Position numbers and translations under genes: made by a program. The notes beneath the pieces were generated by a model. It had not been told where the DNA came from and ran no database searches. It saw only the letters and a program-made list of their open reading frames with translations. This document shows positions 42,704 to 52,184 of a stretch of 64,000 bases of DNA, piece after piece; within the stretch, counting starts at the first letter, position 1, and each line of letters begins with the position of its first letter. The stretch lies in assembly GCA_958454405.1 (NCBI GenBank), contig CAUEBO010000006.1, positions 1 through 64,000 on the forward strand, read 5' to 3'. Source of the stretch: an uncultured Eggerthellaceae bacterium (GTDB lineage Bacteria; Actinomycetota; Coriobacteriia; Coriobacteriales; Eggerthellaceae).

Positions 42704-43120
42704 ATGGCATTCAAGCGAAACGGCACCGGAGAAGGCTTCACCGAAGACGAGATTATCGAAGCGCCCGATTTTGAAGACGAGGACACGGACAAGCCAACCG
42801 GCGACTTCACCATCGACGGAAAGAGCTTCGTCATCAAGTTCACACAGAAACGAATCGAGCTTTATGAGCGGAGCAACCGCCCGATCATGGCGACGTTTTC
42901 TATCAACGGCGGCGGCCTCTCGATCGCGGAACTCAAGGCGCTTACGTCGTACGGCCTTCGGCACGAGGACGGCGGATTCGTCAACCCCCGAGAAGGGCTG
43001 GCGATGGCTGGAGAGCTGATCAATGCGAACGGATACATGCCCGTATACGAGATCGTGGTAGAGGCGTTGCAGCGCGATTGTGATTTTTTATTCAAGGGAA
43101 TGGAAGCGGACGGGGACTGA
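42704..43120 (+). CDS. Tail assembly chaperone G
   Basis: 138 residues. Acidic N-terminus, DGKSFVIKFTQKRIELYERS core and helical end. It coats the tape measure with its frameshifted partner. A TTTTTTA slip site lies ten codons before the stop. Confidence 0.83.
   Translation: MAFKRNGTGEGFTEDEIIEAPDFEDEDTDKPTGDFTIDGKSFVIKFTQKRIELYERSNRPIMATFSINGGGLSIAELKALTSYGLRHEDGGFVNPREGLAMAGELINANGYMPVYEIVVEALQRDCDFLFKGMEADGD
43084..43090 (+). other. Programmed -1 frameshift site (TTTTTTA)
   Basis: T TTT TTA is in the codon register required for -1 slippage in the G frame (GAT TTT TTA). After slipping, reading continues without a stop through the overlapping frame to 43,524. This is the standard G/GT arrangement of siphophage tail chaperones. 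Confidence 0.85.
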
Positions 43121-43524
43121 CCCCCGTAAGGGAGCTGACCCAGTACGAGTATTTCGAGGAAAAGCCGCTCTCAAAAGAAGCCTTCGAAAAGGCGAAGCCG
43201 TATCGGAACGATATCGACTTCGCCTTTTTTGCTGCCCGTCTCGGGTGGTCGGTAGCCGACTACGAGGCAACGACGCCTGTCCAGAGGGCCTTCGTGAAGA
43301 AGGAGATCGAGAGGCAGACCGTCATGGTTTCGAACCTTTTCTGCGACGCCGTAAAGGTCGCCGTGGGCAACTGCCTGAACAAGAAGAAAAGCAAGCTTTG
43401 GAAGAAGAAGGCCATGGCGGCAGAACCGGCCATATCCAAATCGGAGGCCGCAGCCATTCAGAAGGCCATTGGGGAGCACGCCCCTTGGACTCCGTGGGGG
43501 AAGGGGGGTGTCGGCGTTGGCTGA
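43090..43524 (+). CDS. Tail assembly chaperone GT, T part (translated by -1 frameshift)
   Basis: The -1 frame from the slip site gives about 145 further residues, with ELTQYEYFEEKPLSKEAFEK, then NDIDFAFFAARLGWSVADYE and a Lys-rich end. It has no ribosome site of its own, so it is made as a G-T fusion of about 273 residues that links the tape measure to the tube. Confidence 0.82.
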   Translation: MQGNGSGRGLTPVRELTQYEYFEEKPLSKEAFEKAKPYRNDIDFAFFAARLGWSVADYEATTPVQRAFVKKEIERQTVMVSNLFCDAVKVAVGNCLNKKKSKLWKKKAMAAEPAISKSEAAAIQKAIGEHAPWTPWGKGGVGVG

Positions 43525-46312
43525 TTACGTCCTGAGCGCAAAGGGAACCTACGACGGCTCGAACTTCAACAAGGGCATAGCTGGATCGAACAAGGCCCTC
43601 GATTCGTTCGTCAGCAAATGCCAGAGCATCGGAGGAAAGATCACGAGGGCGGTCGGAAAGGTCGCCAGCGCCACTGTCAAGGTCATGGGAGTGGTCGGCA
43701 CCTTCGCGTCAGGTGCGTTCATTAAGGGCGGCATCGACCGCGCGCTGAACATCGAGCAGGCGCAGTTCAAGCTTAAGCAGATGGGAATGGACGTCGAGAG
43801 CGTGATGGCGTCTTGCAGCACCGCTGTGGACGGGACGGCGTTTAGCCTGGCGTCGGCCGCAACGTCCGCCTCAATGTTGGGATCGTCTGGAGTGCAGGCG
43901 GGTGACCAGATGACGAGATCGCTCCAAGCCGCAACGGGCATAGCGGCGTTGGGCGGCGTCGAGATGGAACGCGTGAGCCAGGTGTTCTCGAAAATCGCGG
44001 CTAAGGGCAAGGTGCAGGGCGACGAGCTCATGCAGATGTCGGAAATGGGCGTGAACGCCACCGATGCCCTCGCCAAGCATCTCGGCAAGACCCAGAACGA
44101 AGTGCGGGACCTCGTGTCGAAGGGCAAGATCGACTTCCAAACGTTTTCGGACGCCATGTACGAAACGTTCGGCGAGGCCGCCTACGGCGCGAACGCGACT
44201 TTTTCTGGAGCCATGTCAAACGTCGGCGCCGCACTCTCGCGCGTTAGCGCGAAGTTCGCCGATCCGGCTTTGCAGGGGCTCAAGAGCGTGTTCCAGGCGA
44301 TGATACCTGCGATCAATGCGGTTTCGTCTGCGCTCGATCCCGTGGTCGCCGCGTTCGCGAAATTCACCCAGGCGGTTTCCGAACGTGCGGTAGCTGGGAT
44401 CAACAAGTTCACGGGAGTCCTCAAGGACACGGGCAGTTTCGCGCTCTCGTTCGCCTACGGCCTCCAGGAAGCTTTCAAGGGAACGGCCGTGGCGGGCTTC
44501 TTCGATTCCGTCTCGGACGCAATGGATTCCTTCTTCAAGACTATGGGCGACGGAGGAAGCAAAGTCGATGCGCTGAAGAGCGCGCTCGGAAGCCTTTGCT
44601 CCGGAATGGGAAAGTGGATTACCGAGGCGTTCGACGGGACGCCTATAGGGCGGTTCATAACCTGGCTGCAAGGCTGCATCAAGCTGTTCCAGATGGGCGC
44701 GACTCCTATAGAGGGGTTTCGGCTCGTCGTGGCGAACCTCAAGCTCACGGTTTCCCGTCTCGCATCCAGCGACGGAGTCTCGGCGTTCGTGGATGGTGTC
44801 AAAGAAAAAGTCGCCGAGCTTCCTCAACCGCTCCAGAACGTTATAGCGAAGGTATCCGAGTTCGCGGCGGCGGTTGCAGGGAAGTTCTCTGGAATTCCAG
44901 CATCGGCTGGCATCGCGGTGGTCGCGTTCGCTGGCGTCGCCGCCAAGTTCGGAGGTCCGCTAGCCTCGATCGTGAAGGCCGTCTCCGGTGTCGGCCCGAA
45001 GATCAACGGGGCAATGCAGGCCGTCTATGGGCTTGGTAGCGCGTTCATGTCGGCTGGCGGAGGCGTGAGGGGCCTCGCGACCGTTCTCGGCGCGTTCGTC
45101 TCGCCGGTTGGGCTCGTTGTCGCCGCAGTAGCAGCACTCGCCGCTGCGTTCGCGGCGATGATGGCTACGAACAGTCAGTTCCGGGATACGGTAGTCGATA
45201 TCGTGTCCCAGATCGGTTCGAGCCTCGCGCCCGTACTCTCTATCGTCGGACAGTCGCTTGCGGCTCTGGCTTCGACCGTTCTTCCCATGCTCGGGACCAT
45301 GGTGCAGATGCTGGTTCCGGTGCTCGCGCAGATCGTCATGGTCGTGTTGCAGATCGTCGCTGCGATAGCGCCGCTCGTCACGACCCTCGTGTCGATCCTC
45401 GTCCCGATCATTACCGAGATCATCCAGCTTGTCGTCACTGTTGCCGCCGAGGTGCTTGCGGCTGTGCTGCCGGTTGTCTCCATGATACTTACGGCAATAC
45501 AGTCTGCCATGCCGATAATCCAAGCCATCGTCACAGCGGTGATGACCTCCGTGCTTGATGTCGTTCAGACGGTTTGGCCCGTCGTCCAGGCGGTCATATC
45601 CGCCGTCATGTCGGTCATACAGGGGGTCATACAAAGGGTGTGGCCGATTATCGAGACGATCATCACGACGGTCATGGCTGCCATCCAGGACGTTATCAAC
45701 ATTGTGACGGCGGCGATATCGGGCGACTGGGAAGGCGTTTGGAACGGAATCAAGGATCTTTTCTCCGATATATGGGACGGCATACAGACCGCTGCAAGGC
45801 AGGGGATTGATGCCGTCCTGGACATCGTGACCGGAATCAAGGACTCCATAACGGGGTTCTTCTCGGACGCCGGGTCATGGCTTTGCGACGCTGGCGCGAA
45901 TATCGTGAGCGGCCTTTGGGGTGGCATCAAATCCAGTCTTGGGTGGCTTGGAGAACAACTGGGCGGCATCGGCGGTTTCATCGCCGAACACAAGGGCCCG
46001 AAGCAGTACGACCTCAAGCTGCTCGTGCCGAACGGCGGATGGATCATGGAATCGCTATCGACCGGCCTCAAAAACGGGGAAGGCGGACTGGTCAAGACGC
46101 TCGGGCACATCACCGATACGGTGTCCGACTGGTCGTTCGGCGCGGATATCTCATACACGACGAGCGCCGAAGATCATGGGCGATCTTCCGGAGTCGCAGC
46201 GGCGAACTATTACAGCTTCGGCGACATAACCATCGACGCATCGAGCCTTAAAGACATTGAAACGGCGGCGGACTTCGCCGACGCTCTTGTCAAAGCTGGG
46301 AGGAGGCGCTAA
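43508..46312 (+). CDS. Tape measure protein
   Basis: 934 residues that set tail length. The N-terminal tape measure domain includes KFKLKQ-type helices and the conserved MSEMGVNATDALAKHLGKTQ followed by FQTFSDAMYETFG. Long hydrophobic helices occupy the middle (about residues 480-720), and the C-terminus has GPKQYDLKLLVPNGGWIMES. The GTG at 43,508 behind GGGGGAAGGGG is chosen. Overlaps GT by 17 bases. Confidence 0.93.
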   Translation: MSALADYVLSAKGTYDGSNFNKGIAGSNKALDSFVSKCQSIGGKITRAVGKVASATVKVMGVVGTFASGAFIKGGIDRALNIEQAQFKLKQMGMDVESVMASCSTAVDGTAFSLASAATSASMLGSSGVQAGDQMTRSLQAATGIAALGGVEMERVSQVFSKIAAKGKVQGDELMQMSEMGVNATDALAKHLGKTQNEVRDLVSKGKIDFQTFSDAMYETFGEAAYGANATFSGAMSNVGAALSRVSAKFADPALQGLKSVFQAMIPAINAVSSALDPVVAAFAKFTQAVSERAVAGINKFTGVLKDTGSFALSFAYGLQEAFKGTAVAGFFDSVSDAMDSFFKTMGDGGSKVDALKSALGSLCSGMGKWITEAFDGTPIGRFITWLQGCIKLFQMGATPIEGFRLVVANLKLTVSRLASSDGVSAFVDGVKEKVAELPQPLQNVIAKVSEFAAAVAGKFSGIPASAGIAVVAFAGVAAKFGGPLASIVKAVSGVGPKINGAMQAVYGLGSAFMSAGGGVRGLATVLGAFVSPVGLVVAAVAALAAAFAAMMATNSQFRDTVVDIVSQIGSSLAPVLSIVGQSLAALASTVLPMLGTMVQMLVPVLAQIVMVVLQIVAAIAPLVTTLVSILVPIITEIIQLVVTVAAEVLAAVLPVVSMILTAIQSAMPIIQAIVTAVMTSVLDVVQTVWPVVQAVISAVMSVIQGVIQRVWPIIETIITTVMAAIQDVINIVTAAISGDWEGVWNGIKDLFSDIWDGIQTAARQGIDAVLDIVTGIKDSITGFFSDAGSWLCDAGANIVSGLWGGIKSSLGWLGEQLGGIGGFIAEHKGPKQYDLKLLVPNGGWIMESLSTGLKNGEGGLVKTLGHITDTVSDWSFGADISYTTSAEDHGRSSGVAAANYYSFGDITIDASSLKDIETAADFADALVKAGRRR

Positions 46313-48183
46313 TGGCCTGGTCAGGACGAAACGGCAACTACTGGCAGGTCGGCGTAAGCAACTGGATCGAATCCCAGACCGACAAGACGGCTACCGTCGT
46401 CACGGAGAGCTATTTCAGGTCTAACTGGCGGATATCCCTCATGTCGTCTATCAGATGGTCGATGGGATGGAACGGCAAGAGCGGCAGCTGGTCGGGCGAG
46501 GGAGAGGGCCGCTGGATCGAATCCGAAGGCGATTCGGTGGTCTTACTCTCCCGATCCCGCGAGACGGTCAACAAGGGCAACGGATGGACGTACAACAGCT
46601 CGGCGTCATGCACGGTGTCCGCCGTCTCAAGCGGCACCCAGTCCGTGAGCGCGTCGTGCTGGATACCGGCGCAGACGCTCCGCCCGCCCTCGGCCCCCTC
46701 CGGGCTCGCCGCCCAGCGCACCGGGGCGGGCATCATCGGTGTGTCGTGGAAGAACAACGCCTCCAACGCCACCTCAACGAGCATCGAGCGTTGCCCCTAC
46801 GGCGGCGCCTGGGCGGTGGTGTCCAGCCCGTCGAGCGTGGTTACGTCGTACTCCGACAGCGTGGGCACGGGCACGTACAAGTACCGCGTGCGCTACCGCA
46901 ACGCAGACGGCTGGTCGGGCTACTCGAACGAGAGCGAATGGGTCACGGCGCTCTGCGCGCCCGCCGCCCCCACGTGCGTCATGCCGGCGTCCGGCTCCAC
47001 GCTCGACGCCAACGCGGGACGCCCCTCGCTGCAATGGCGTCACAACCCGCTCGACACGTCGGCCCAGACGGCAGCGGAGGTCAAGTGGACGTTCGACGGA
47101 TGGGCCACGTCGTCTGCCGCATCGGTATCGGGTGCCGGATCGACGCTCGCCATCGACGCCGAGCCCAACACGGATGCCCAGTGGCAGGTTCGCACGAAGG
47201 GAGCCTACGACGGCGACGGAGTAGCGGAGGCCGCGTGGTCGCCGTGGTCGGGCGCCTCGATGTTCCGCGTCCGCACGCCCCCGTCCGTCGCGGTCGCGGT
47301 GGACGAGATCGTTACCAACGTGCCCGTCGCCGTCTCCTGGGACTACGAGGACGCCATGGGCACGCAGGCGTCCGCTGCGGTCGCTGTGTATGACGCATCC
47401 GGCGCCCGGGTCTACCTGGGCGCCGTCTCGGGCGATCAAAGCTCGCTGAGCATCCCGCCTGCGGACTTCACGCCGATCCACCAGGCGAGCTACACCGTGA
47501 CCGTCACGGCTACCTCCACCACGTCGCTGCAATCGTCTGATTCGGTCGGGTTCAGGGTCGAGTACGAGCCGCCCGCCGCTCCCCAGTGCGCGCTGTCCGT
47601 GGACGAGGAGCATGCCCGCGTCACCGTCACGGTCTACGACGGCGGGGGAGACGTGCCCGCCGAGCGCATGGCTGTGTTCCGCGACGGGGCATTGGTTGCC
47701 GACGGGCTGCACTCTGGCGAATCCGTCCTGGACGCCCTGCCGCCCGTCGATGCGGAGATCGAGTACCGCGTGGTCGCCTACGCCTCCTCCGGCGCGGTGT
47801 CTGAGTGCGTCCGCAGGATCGAGGTGCCATCACGCGGGCTCGCGTACTTCGACTTCGGCGACGACCAGTGCCGCGTGCGCTACAACATGGAGCACTCCGA
47901 CTCCACCAAGGGAGAGCGGGTGCTGCGGTTGGTCGCCGGTGCGAGGCTGGCGAAGGTGTTCTTCGGCGAACATGAGACGAGGACCGGCAGCCTGTCAGCG
48001 ACGGTCACAGACGGAGACGGGCTGGACAGCGTCAACCGCCTCAAGGCGCACAACGGATACGTCCACATGCGCCGTCCCGAGGACGAGCCTTTGTGGGTGG
48101 TGTGCGACGTGTCGGTCAGCCGCTCGTACAGCAGGCCGGGGCTCGCGTCGGCGTCGATAAGCTGGGAGGCGGTGGAGGCGTGA
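46312..48183 (+). CDS. Distal tail / tail fibre protein with fibronectin-like domains
   Basis: 623 residues. The N-terminal 120 residues are Trp/Ser-rich strands (SGRNGNYWQVGVSNWIES). FnIII-like units follow, with TLRPPSAPSGLAAQRTGAGI and YKYRVRYRNADGWSGYSNES. Further beta domains lead to a C-terminal part that looks like a tail adaptor (PLWVVCDVSVSRSYSRPGLA). Probably exposed at the tail tip. Confidence 0.78.
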   Translation: MAWSGRNGNYWQVGVSNWIESQTDKTATVVTESYFRSNWRISLMSSIRWSMGWNGKSGSWSGEGEGRWIESEGDSVVLLSRSRETVNKGNGWTYNSSASCTVSAVSSGTQSVSASCWIPAQTLRPPSAPSGLAAQRTGAGIIGVSWKNNASNATSTSIERCPYGGAWAVVSSPSSVVTSYSDSVGTGTYKYRVRYRNADGWSGYSNESEWVTALCAPAAPTCVMPASGSTLDANAGRPSLQWRHNPLDTSAQTAAEVKWTFDGWATSSAASVSGAGSTLAIDAEPNTDAQWQVRTKGAYDGDGVAEAAWSPWSGASMFRVRTPPSVAVAVDEIVTNVPVAVSWDYEDAMGTQASAAVAVYDASGARVYLGAVSGDQSSLSIPPADFTPIHQASYTVTVTATSTTSLQSSDSVGFRVEYEPPAAPQCALSVDEEHARVTVTVYDGGGDVPAERMAVFRDGALVADGLHSGESVLDALPPVDAEIEYRVVAYASSGAVSECVRRIEVPSRGLAYFDFGDDQCRVRYNMEHSDSTKGERVLRLVAGARLAKVFFGEHETRTGSLSATVTDGDGLDSVNRLKAHNGYVHMRRPEDEPLWVVCDVSVSRSYSRPGLASASISWEAVEA

Positions 48184-49250
48184 TCGATTGGACTCTGGGC
48201 GGCCGCAAGACCCGCATAAGATACGTGCGCGTCTCGTGGCCCGACATGGGCGAGCTTGGCGAGATATCGGGCGTCACCGGGTGCACGGTCGAGGAGAACT
48301 CGCTTTCGTCGCTCAAGGCGTCCGGCTCGCTCGACTACGCCGGCATGGATGATATCGGCGACGACCTCGTGCGCGTCTACTCGCACTCGGAGGTTGCGGG
48401 GGAGGGCGAGACGGTATGCCACGCCACCCTGTTCGCGGTCACCCCGTCCTCCAAGTGGTCGGGGCCGTCGAAGACGGGCACCGCCGACCTCTACTCGGTG
48501 CTGTGGGTCATGCAGCAATCGGGGCCCGAGGGCACCTACACCGTGGACGCCGGGGAGAACGCGGTGGCCGTCGCCGCGGGGATCGCCGAGGATTGCGGCC
48601 TCAAGGCGGTGGCGACCGCGTGCGCAAAAACGGTCACGACCTCGCACATCTGGGACGACGGGGCATCATGGCTGGAGATAGCCAACTGGCTGCTGGACTT
48701 CGCCGGATACGGCTCCGCGACCGTGGACGCCTACGGCAACGTCGTCATGGCCCCCTACGTCGATCCTGGCAGCAAGGCCGTCGCCTGGACGTTCTCAGAC
48801 TCTGAGTCAGGCGTGTCCGATCCGGAAATCTTGCATGAATACGACACCTACAGCGTCCCCAACGTGGTGCGCGCCGTCTGCTCCAACGCCGACGGCGACC
48901 CGATGGTGTCCGTCGCAATCAACGACGACCCCGAGAACCCGTACTCCACGGTGCGCCGGAAGAAGCGCATCGTGCGCACTGAGACAGTATCGGATATCGA
49001 GAACAAGGCGGCGCTCGACGCGAAGGCGGAAGAACTGCTGAAAGCCGGGATGAGCGTCGTGGAGAAGATCGAGGTCAAGCACTCGTGGGCGCGTTTCGCT
49101 GTTGGCGACGCCGTGCAGATCGACTACCGCAAGTCGGGGAAGGTAATGAAGATGGGCGCGGTCAGCCGCACGTGCAAGATGACGCCCGACCTCGACTGCA
49201 CGACGGTGACCAGGAGATTCGTGAGCCTTTTGGAGGTGACGGCATCGTGA
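48180..49250 (+). CDS. Tail tip / baseplate protein
   Basis: 356 residues from a GTG overlapping the preceding stop. IDWTLGGRKTRIRYVRVSWP at the start; a hub-like middle with NWLLDFAGYGSATVDAYGNV; and FAVGDAVQIDYRKSGKVMKM near the end, similar to gp27-like hub proteins. Forms the tail tip. Confidence 0.75.
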   Translation: MIDWTLGGRKTRIRYVRVSWPDMGELGEISGVTGCTVEENSLSSLKASGSLDYAGMDDIGDDLVRVYSHSEVAGEGETVCHATLFAVTPSSKWSGPSKTGTADLYSVLWVMQQSGPEGTYTVDAGENAVAVAAGIAEDCGLKAVATACAKTVTTSHIWDDGASWLEIANWLLDFAGYGSATVDAYGNVVMAPYVDPGSKAVAWTFSDSESGVSDPEILHEYDTYSVPNVVRAVCSNADGDPMVSVAINDDPENPYSTVRRKKRIVRTETVSDIENKAALDAKAEELLKAGMSVVEKIEVKHSWARFAVGDAVQIDYRKSGKVMKMGAVSRTCKMTPDLDCTTVTRRFVSLLEVTAS

Positions 49251-49498
49251 TCGGAAACAAGGCTGAGCAAGTGATGGACGCGATGCAATCGACTGCCGAG
49301 CGCGTGGTGCGCGAAATCGCACCAGGGCCGCATCTGGGAATCGTCTCGTCGGTATCCGGATCAGTCGCCCAGGTCGTGATAGACGGCGATCACGCCGCTA
49401 CGCCCGTGTCCGCATTCTGCCCTGGGCTCGCGGCCGGCAAGCGCGTGCTGCTCATCCGCGACAAGACGCAATGGTACGTGATTGGAGTGAGGCAATGA
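49247..49498 (+). CDS. Small OB-fold-like baseplate protein
   Basis: 83 residues from GTG. GIVSSVSGSVAQVVIDGD followed by GKRVLLIRDKTQWYVIGVRQ suggests a gp5-OB type fold at the tail tip. Overlaps both neighbours. Confidence 0.65.
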   Translation: MIGNKAEQVMDAMQSTAERVVREIAPGPHLGIVSSVSGSVAQVVIDGDHAATPVSAFCPGLAAGKRVLLIRDKTQWYVIGVRQ

Positions 49499-50796
49499 TT
49501 AACGAGACTGTGCGCCTCGTGCTCGACACGGTCAAGACCGCATCCGACGTGGCGACCGCAAAGCGGAGCGCGGACATCTCGCTCAGACAGGGCGAGGCGC
49601 GGGCCGTGGAGATCGTCGCTGAGATCAACCGATCCGGCAAGCCGCTCGACCTCACGGGGTGCGAGGTGCATGCCAAGCTTCTGCGGGCGGATTACAGGGC
49701 TGTCATCGGCAATGCGTCCATTGAGTCGCCGACCGCTGGCATCGTGCGCTACGTCCTGCCAGCCGAGGCGTCGGCCGTGCCGTGCGATGCGGCGCTCATG
49801 TACTTCGAGGTTTGGGACGACGACGGCGTTATCTGCGCCACGAAACCGGTTGGCCTCGCAGTAGGGCGCGGCATCGACATCACGGCAGAGCAGGCGGAAG
49901 CCTACGTGACCGAGTTTGAGAGGCTGAAAGAGCTGTTCCGGGGCGACCTGGCCGCAATCGAGCAGCAAAAGGCAGACCAGCAGGAAAGCTGGCAAGCCCA
50001 AACCGGCAAACAGCAAGCGGACTGGCAGGCGCAGACCGATGCGCAGCAATCCGACTGGCGGGCGCAATCAGACGCGCAGCAGGCGGGATTCGAGGCCGCG
50101 CAGACGGATCGGGCCGACGATTACGCGGCGGCCGAAGCCGTGCGCGACGAGCACCAGGCGAAGAACAACGCCGACCAGGCAATCAACAACGCCGCGATGA
50201 AGAAGCTAGAGCCGTACGTCTGCGGCGCAGGCGAGTACGACCCGGATACTCTCATGCCCACTATCCAGGGCGAGGCGAACCGCCTGTACTACGTGCCCGC
50301 CGAGCAGGGACCGGGGAACAAGTACGTCGAATGGATGCTCATAGAGGGCGCTTGGGAGATGATGGGCGTCTCCCAGGTGGAGGTGTCCGCGATAACCACC
50401 GGCGAGATAGACGCCGTTGCGGCGGGCGATGCGCCGACCGGCACCAGCCTGCTGAGCCTTGCCGGATTGAGCTACCTCTGGGCCAAGCTCAAGGCGGCTT
50501 TCGCGGCCGTCTCCCACAAGCACTCCGGAGCCGACATCACGGACAACTCCATAGCGGGCTCCAAGCTCGCATCCGGCGCCGTCACCGATGCCAAGGTGTC
50601 AGCCAACGCCGCCATATCCGGCTCCAAGCTGGCCGACGGATCGATAACCGCGCCCAAGCTGGGCGACAAGATGATACCCACCTACACCGTGTCGAGCGAG
50701 ACGGAGCCGGTGAGCGTGACGCCCTGCCTGCGCATCGTGGTGGACGAGTCCGGCAACATGCAGCAGATGCTTTTCGACTCCGGGGGGGGGTCGTGA
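49495..50796 (+). CDS. Baseplate upper (BppU-like) protein with phase-variable 3' end
   Basis: 433 residues. The N-terminal 130 residues resemble BppU_N (SADISLRQGEARAVEIVAEI), which docks on the baseplate. A coiled linker with repeated QQADWQAQTDAQQSDWRAQ units spans about residues 155-215. The C-terminal part carries SHKHSGADITDNSIAGSKLA repeats and ends in SGGGS, encoded by a G9 tract (50,782-50,790) and a stop. One extra G would read through into the next domain. Confidence 0.82.
   Translation: MINETVRLVLDTVKTASDVATAKRSADISLRQGEARAVEIVAEINRSGKPLDLTGCEVHAKLLRADYRAVIGNASIESPTAGIVRYVLPAEASAVPCDAALMYFEVWDDDGVICATKPVGLAVGRGIDITAEQAEAYVTEFERLKELFRGDLAAIEQQKADQQESWQAQTGKQQADWQAQTDAQQSDWRAQSDAQQAGFEAAQTDRADDYAAAEAVRDEHQAKNNADQAINNAAMKKLEPYVCGAGEYDPDTLMPTIQGEANRLYYVPAEQGPGNKYVEWMLIEGAWEMMGVSQVEVSAITTGEIDAVAAGDAPTGTSLLSLAGLSYLWAKLKAAFAAVSHKHSGADITDNSIAGSKLASGAVTDAKVSANAAISGSKLADGSITAPKLGDKMIPTYTVSSETEPVSVTPCLRIVVDESGNMQQMLFDSGGGS
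50782..50790 (+). repeat. G9 homopolymer (phase switch)
   Basis: Nine G, six bases before the stop of the BppU-like gene. With 9 G the frame ends at 50,796; with 10 G it continues open to 51,155. Confidence 0.85.
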
Positions 50797-50801
50797 TTCC
50801 A

Positions 50802-51155
50802 ATGCCTGAGCTTCCCCCGCCTGTGGGCACGTGGCAGCACTACGACTTCGACCCGCGCGCCAAATGGCCCTGGACGGCATGGGACCGCCATGCGGAGGGC
50901 ACCTACCTCGTCAGCGCGGGCGGCACCTACCAAGCGGGCAAGGGGTACGGGGCAAACACCCACGCGATCACAGAGGCGGAGAGCTCATGGAAGCGAGCTA
51001 AGGACGAATCCTCCGGATGGTGCCTCATGAAAGGCAACGAGGGGTTTGTGAACCGCGTCGTCGTAGCTCAGGGTTCCGACGCCCCGTACACCGGAAAGCC
51101 CCACAACAACATGCCGCAATCGATAGCGGTGCCCCTGTGGCACCGGACGGCGTAG
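50802..51155 (+). CDS. Tail tip domain, fused to BppU or translated alone
   Basis: 117 residues beginning MPELPPPVGTWQHYDFDP and ending GKPHNNMPQSIAVPLWHRTA, the PHNN ending of tail collar/receptor-binding domains. It is in frame with the BppU-like gene only after a +1 change in the G tract (or -2). It may also start alone at ATG 50,802 or GTG 50,793, with the G tract as a poor ribosome site. Confidence 0.7.
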   Translation: MPELPPPVGTWQHYDFDPRAKWPWTAWDRHAEGTYLVSAGGTYQAGKGYGANTHAITEAESSWKRAKDESSGWCLMKGNEGFVNRVVVAQGSDAPYTGKPHNNMPQSIAVPLWHRTA

Positions 51156-51167
51156 AGAGGAGCGACT

Positions 51168-51644
51168 ATGCAGGGCAACGTGCAGGAAATCTACTGCGCC
51201 CACATGGTGGGCGAGATCATCGCGGTGGACGGCGACGCCGACCCGAACGAGCAATACCACGGCACGCGCTGGACGAAGATCGCCCAGGGCCGCGTGCTGG
51301 TGGGCATCGGCACGGGGACGGACAGCAACGGCGCGACGCGCACGTTCACGGCGGGCGACAACCCCGGCGAGTACGCGCACGCATCCACGATCGAGGAGAC
51401 GGCACGCCACGCCCACCGGGTGGTGGCCGCATGGGACAACCATGTGACGACGCACGCAAGGTCGGAGAACGTCATCACCGGGTTCACCTGGAAAAACGGC
51501 TACACCGCCGCAGGAATACCGGACAGCGCGCAGTACGACGTGGCGTCCGAGAGCGAGCTTGGGGCGCGCCCCGTCGGCGGCGGCCAGCCCCACAACAACG
51601 TCCAGCCGTCCTACGGCGTCAACTGGTGGCGCAGGGACGCATGA
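51168..51644 (+). CDS. Tail collar-like receptor-binding protein
   Basis: 158 residues. VGEIIAVDGDADPNEQYHGT, WTKIAQGRVLVGIGTGTDSN and the end GQPHNNVQPSYGVNWW follow the pattern of short tail fibre tips (T4 gp12 collar-like). GAGAGGAGCG precedes the ATG. It lacks a homopolymer at its start, so it should be made constantly. Confidence 0.8.
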   Translation: MQGNVQEIYCAHMVGEIIAVDGDADPNEQYHGTRWTKIAQGRVLVGIGTGTDSNGATRTFTAGDNPGEYAHASTIEETARHAHRVVAAWDNHVTTHARSENVITGFTWKNGYTAAGIPDSAQYDVASESELGARPVGGGQPHNNVQPSYGVNWWRRDA

Positions 51645-51657
51645 GAGGAGTTAGACC

Positions 51658-52170
51658 ATGCAGACAATATACCCCCCCCCCCCCGTCCCTTCAGCGCCCC
51701 CCAAGCGCCCGATAGCATGGCAGTTCGGCGAAAAGCCCCGCGGGGACCTGTCCACCTACACGCAAAACGCGACGGTCTGGGCGGGGCTCAAATGCAATCT
51801 GAGGCTGTCGGGGCCGGAGGACTGCGCAGGATACTTCGCCGTCGTGCCTGGCAGCGCAGAGAAACTTACGACCGACTGCAAGATAGCGTTCGCCGCGCCG
51901 GGCTATTGGCGCATCAACCCGCACGTGACGGGCAAAGGGACCAGCTCATCGACGCGCGTCGCCGTCGGCATCTTCGACGCCACCGGCACGGAAGAGCTGT
52001 CCACCGGATGCGCCCTGAGCGGAGCGAACCTGCAAATAGTGACGGCAGAAACCGAACTCGTGCTGCACACGGACGACCACAGCTCAGTGCACATCGCGAC
52101 TTTGTTCAGCGGCGTCAAATCGCTGGGCGGGCACCTGACCTACGTAACCATTGAGTACCTGGGCGATTAG
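51658..52170 (+). CDS. Phase-variable tail tip protein, in frame (ON)
   Basis: 170 residues starting MQTIYPPPPVPSAPPKRP. The prolines are encoded by C13 at 51,672-51,684, which leaves the frame open to 52,170. The body is strand-rich (CNLRLSGPEDCAGYFAVVPG). Leader AGAGGAGTTAGACC matches that of the next cassette. Recognised by shared start and position, not by family. Confidence 0.75.
   Translation: MQTIYPPPPVPSAPPKRPIAWQFGEKPRGDLSTYTQNATVWAGLKCNLRLSGPEDCAGYFAVVPGSAEKLTTDCKIAFAAPGYWRINPHVTGKGTSSSTRVAVGIFDATGTEELSTGCALSGANLQIVTAETELVLHTDDHSSVHIATLFSGVKSLGGHLTYVTIEYLGD
51672..51684 (+). repeat. C13 homopolymer
   Basis: Thirteen C from the sixth codon; 13 (or 10, 16) keeps the gene in frame. 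Confidence 0.85.
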
Positions 52171-52184
52171 CAAGGAGTTAGACC

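Noticed and set aside
52151..52184. Upstream start for the collar gene in its open frame
   Set aside because: The frame extends back into the preceding gene, but no ribosome site serves it. The shared leader and ATG at 52,185 are the natural start, which makes the tract a switch.
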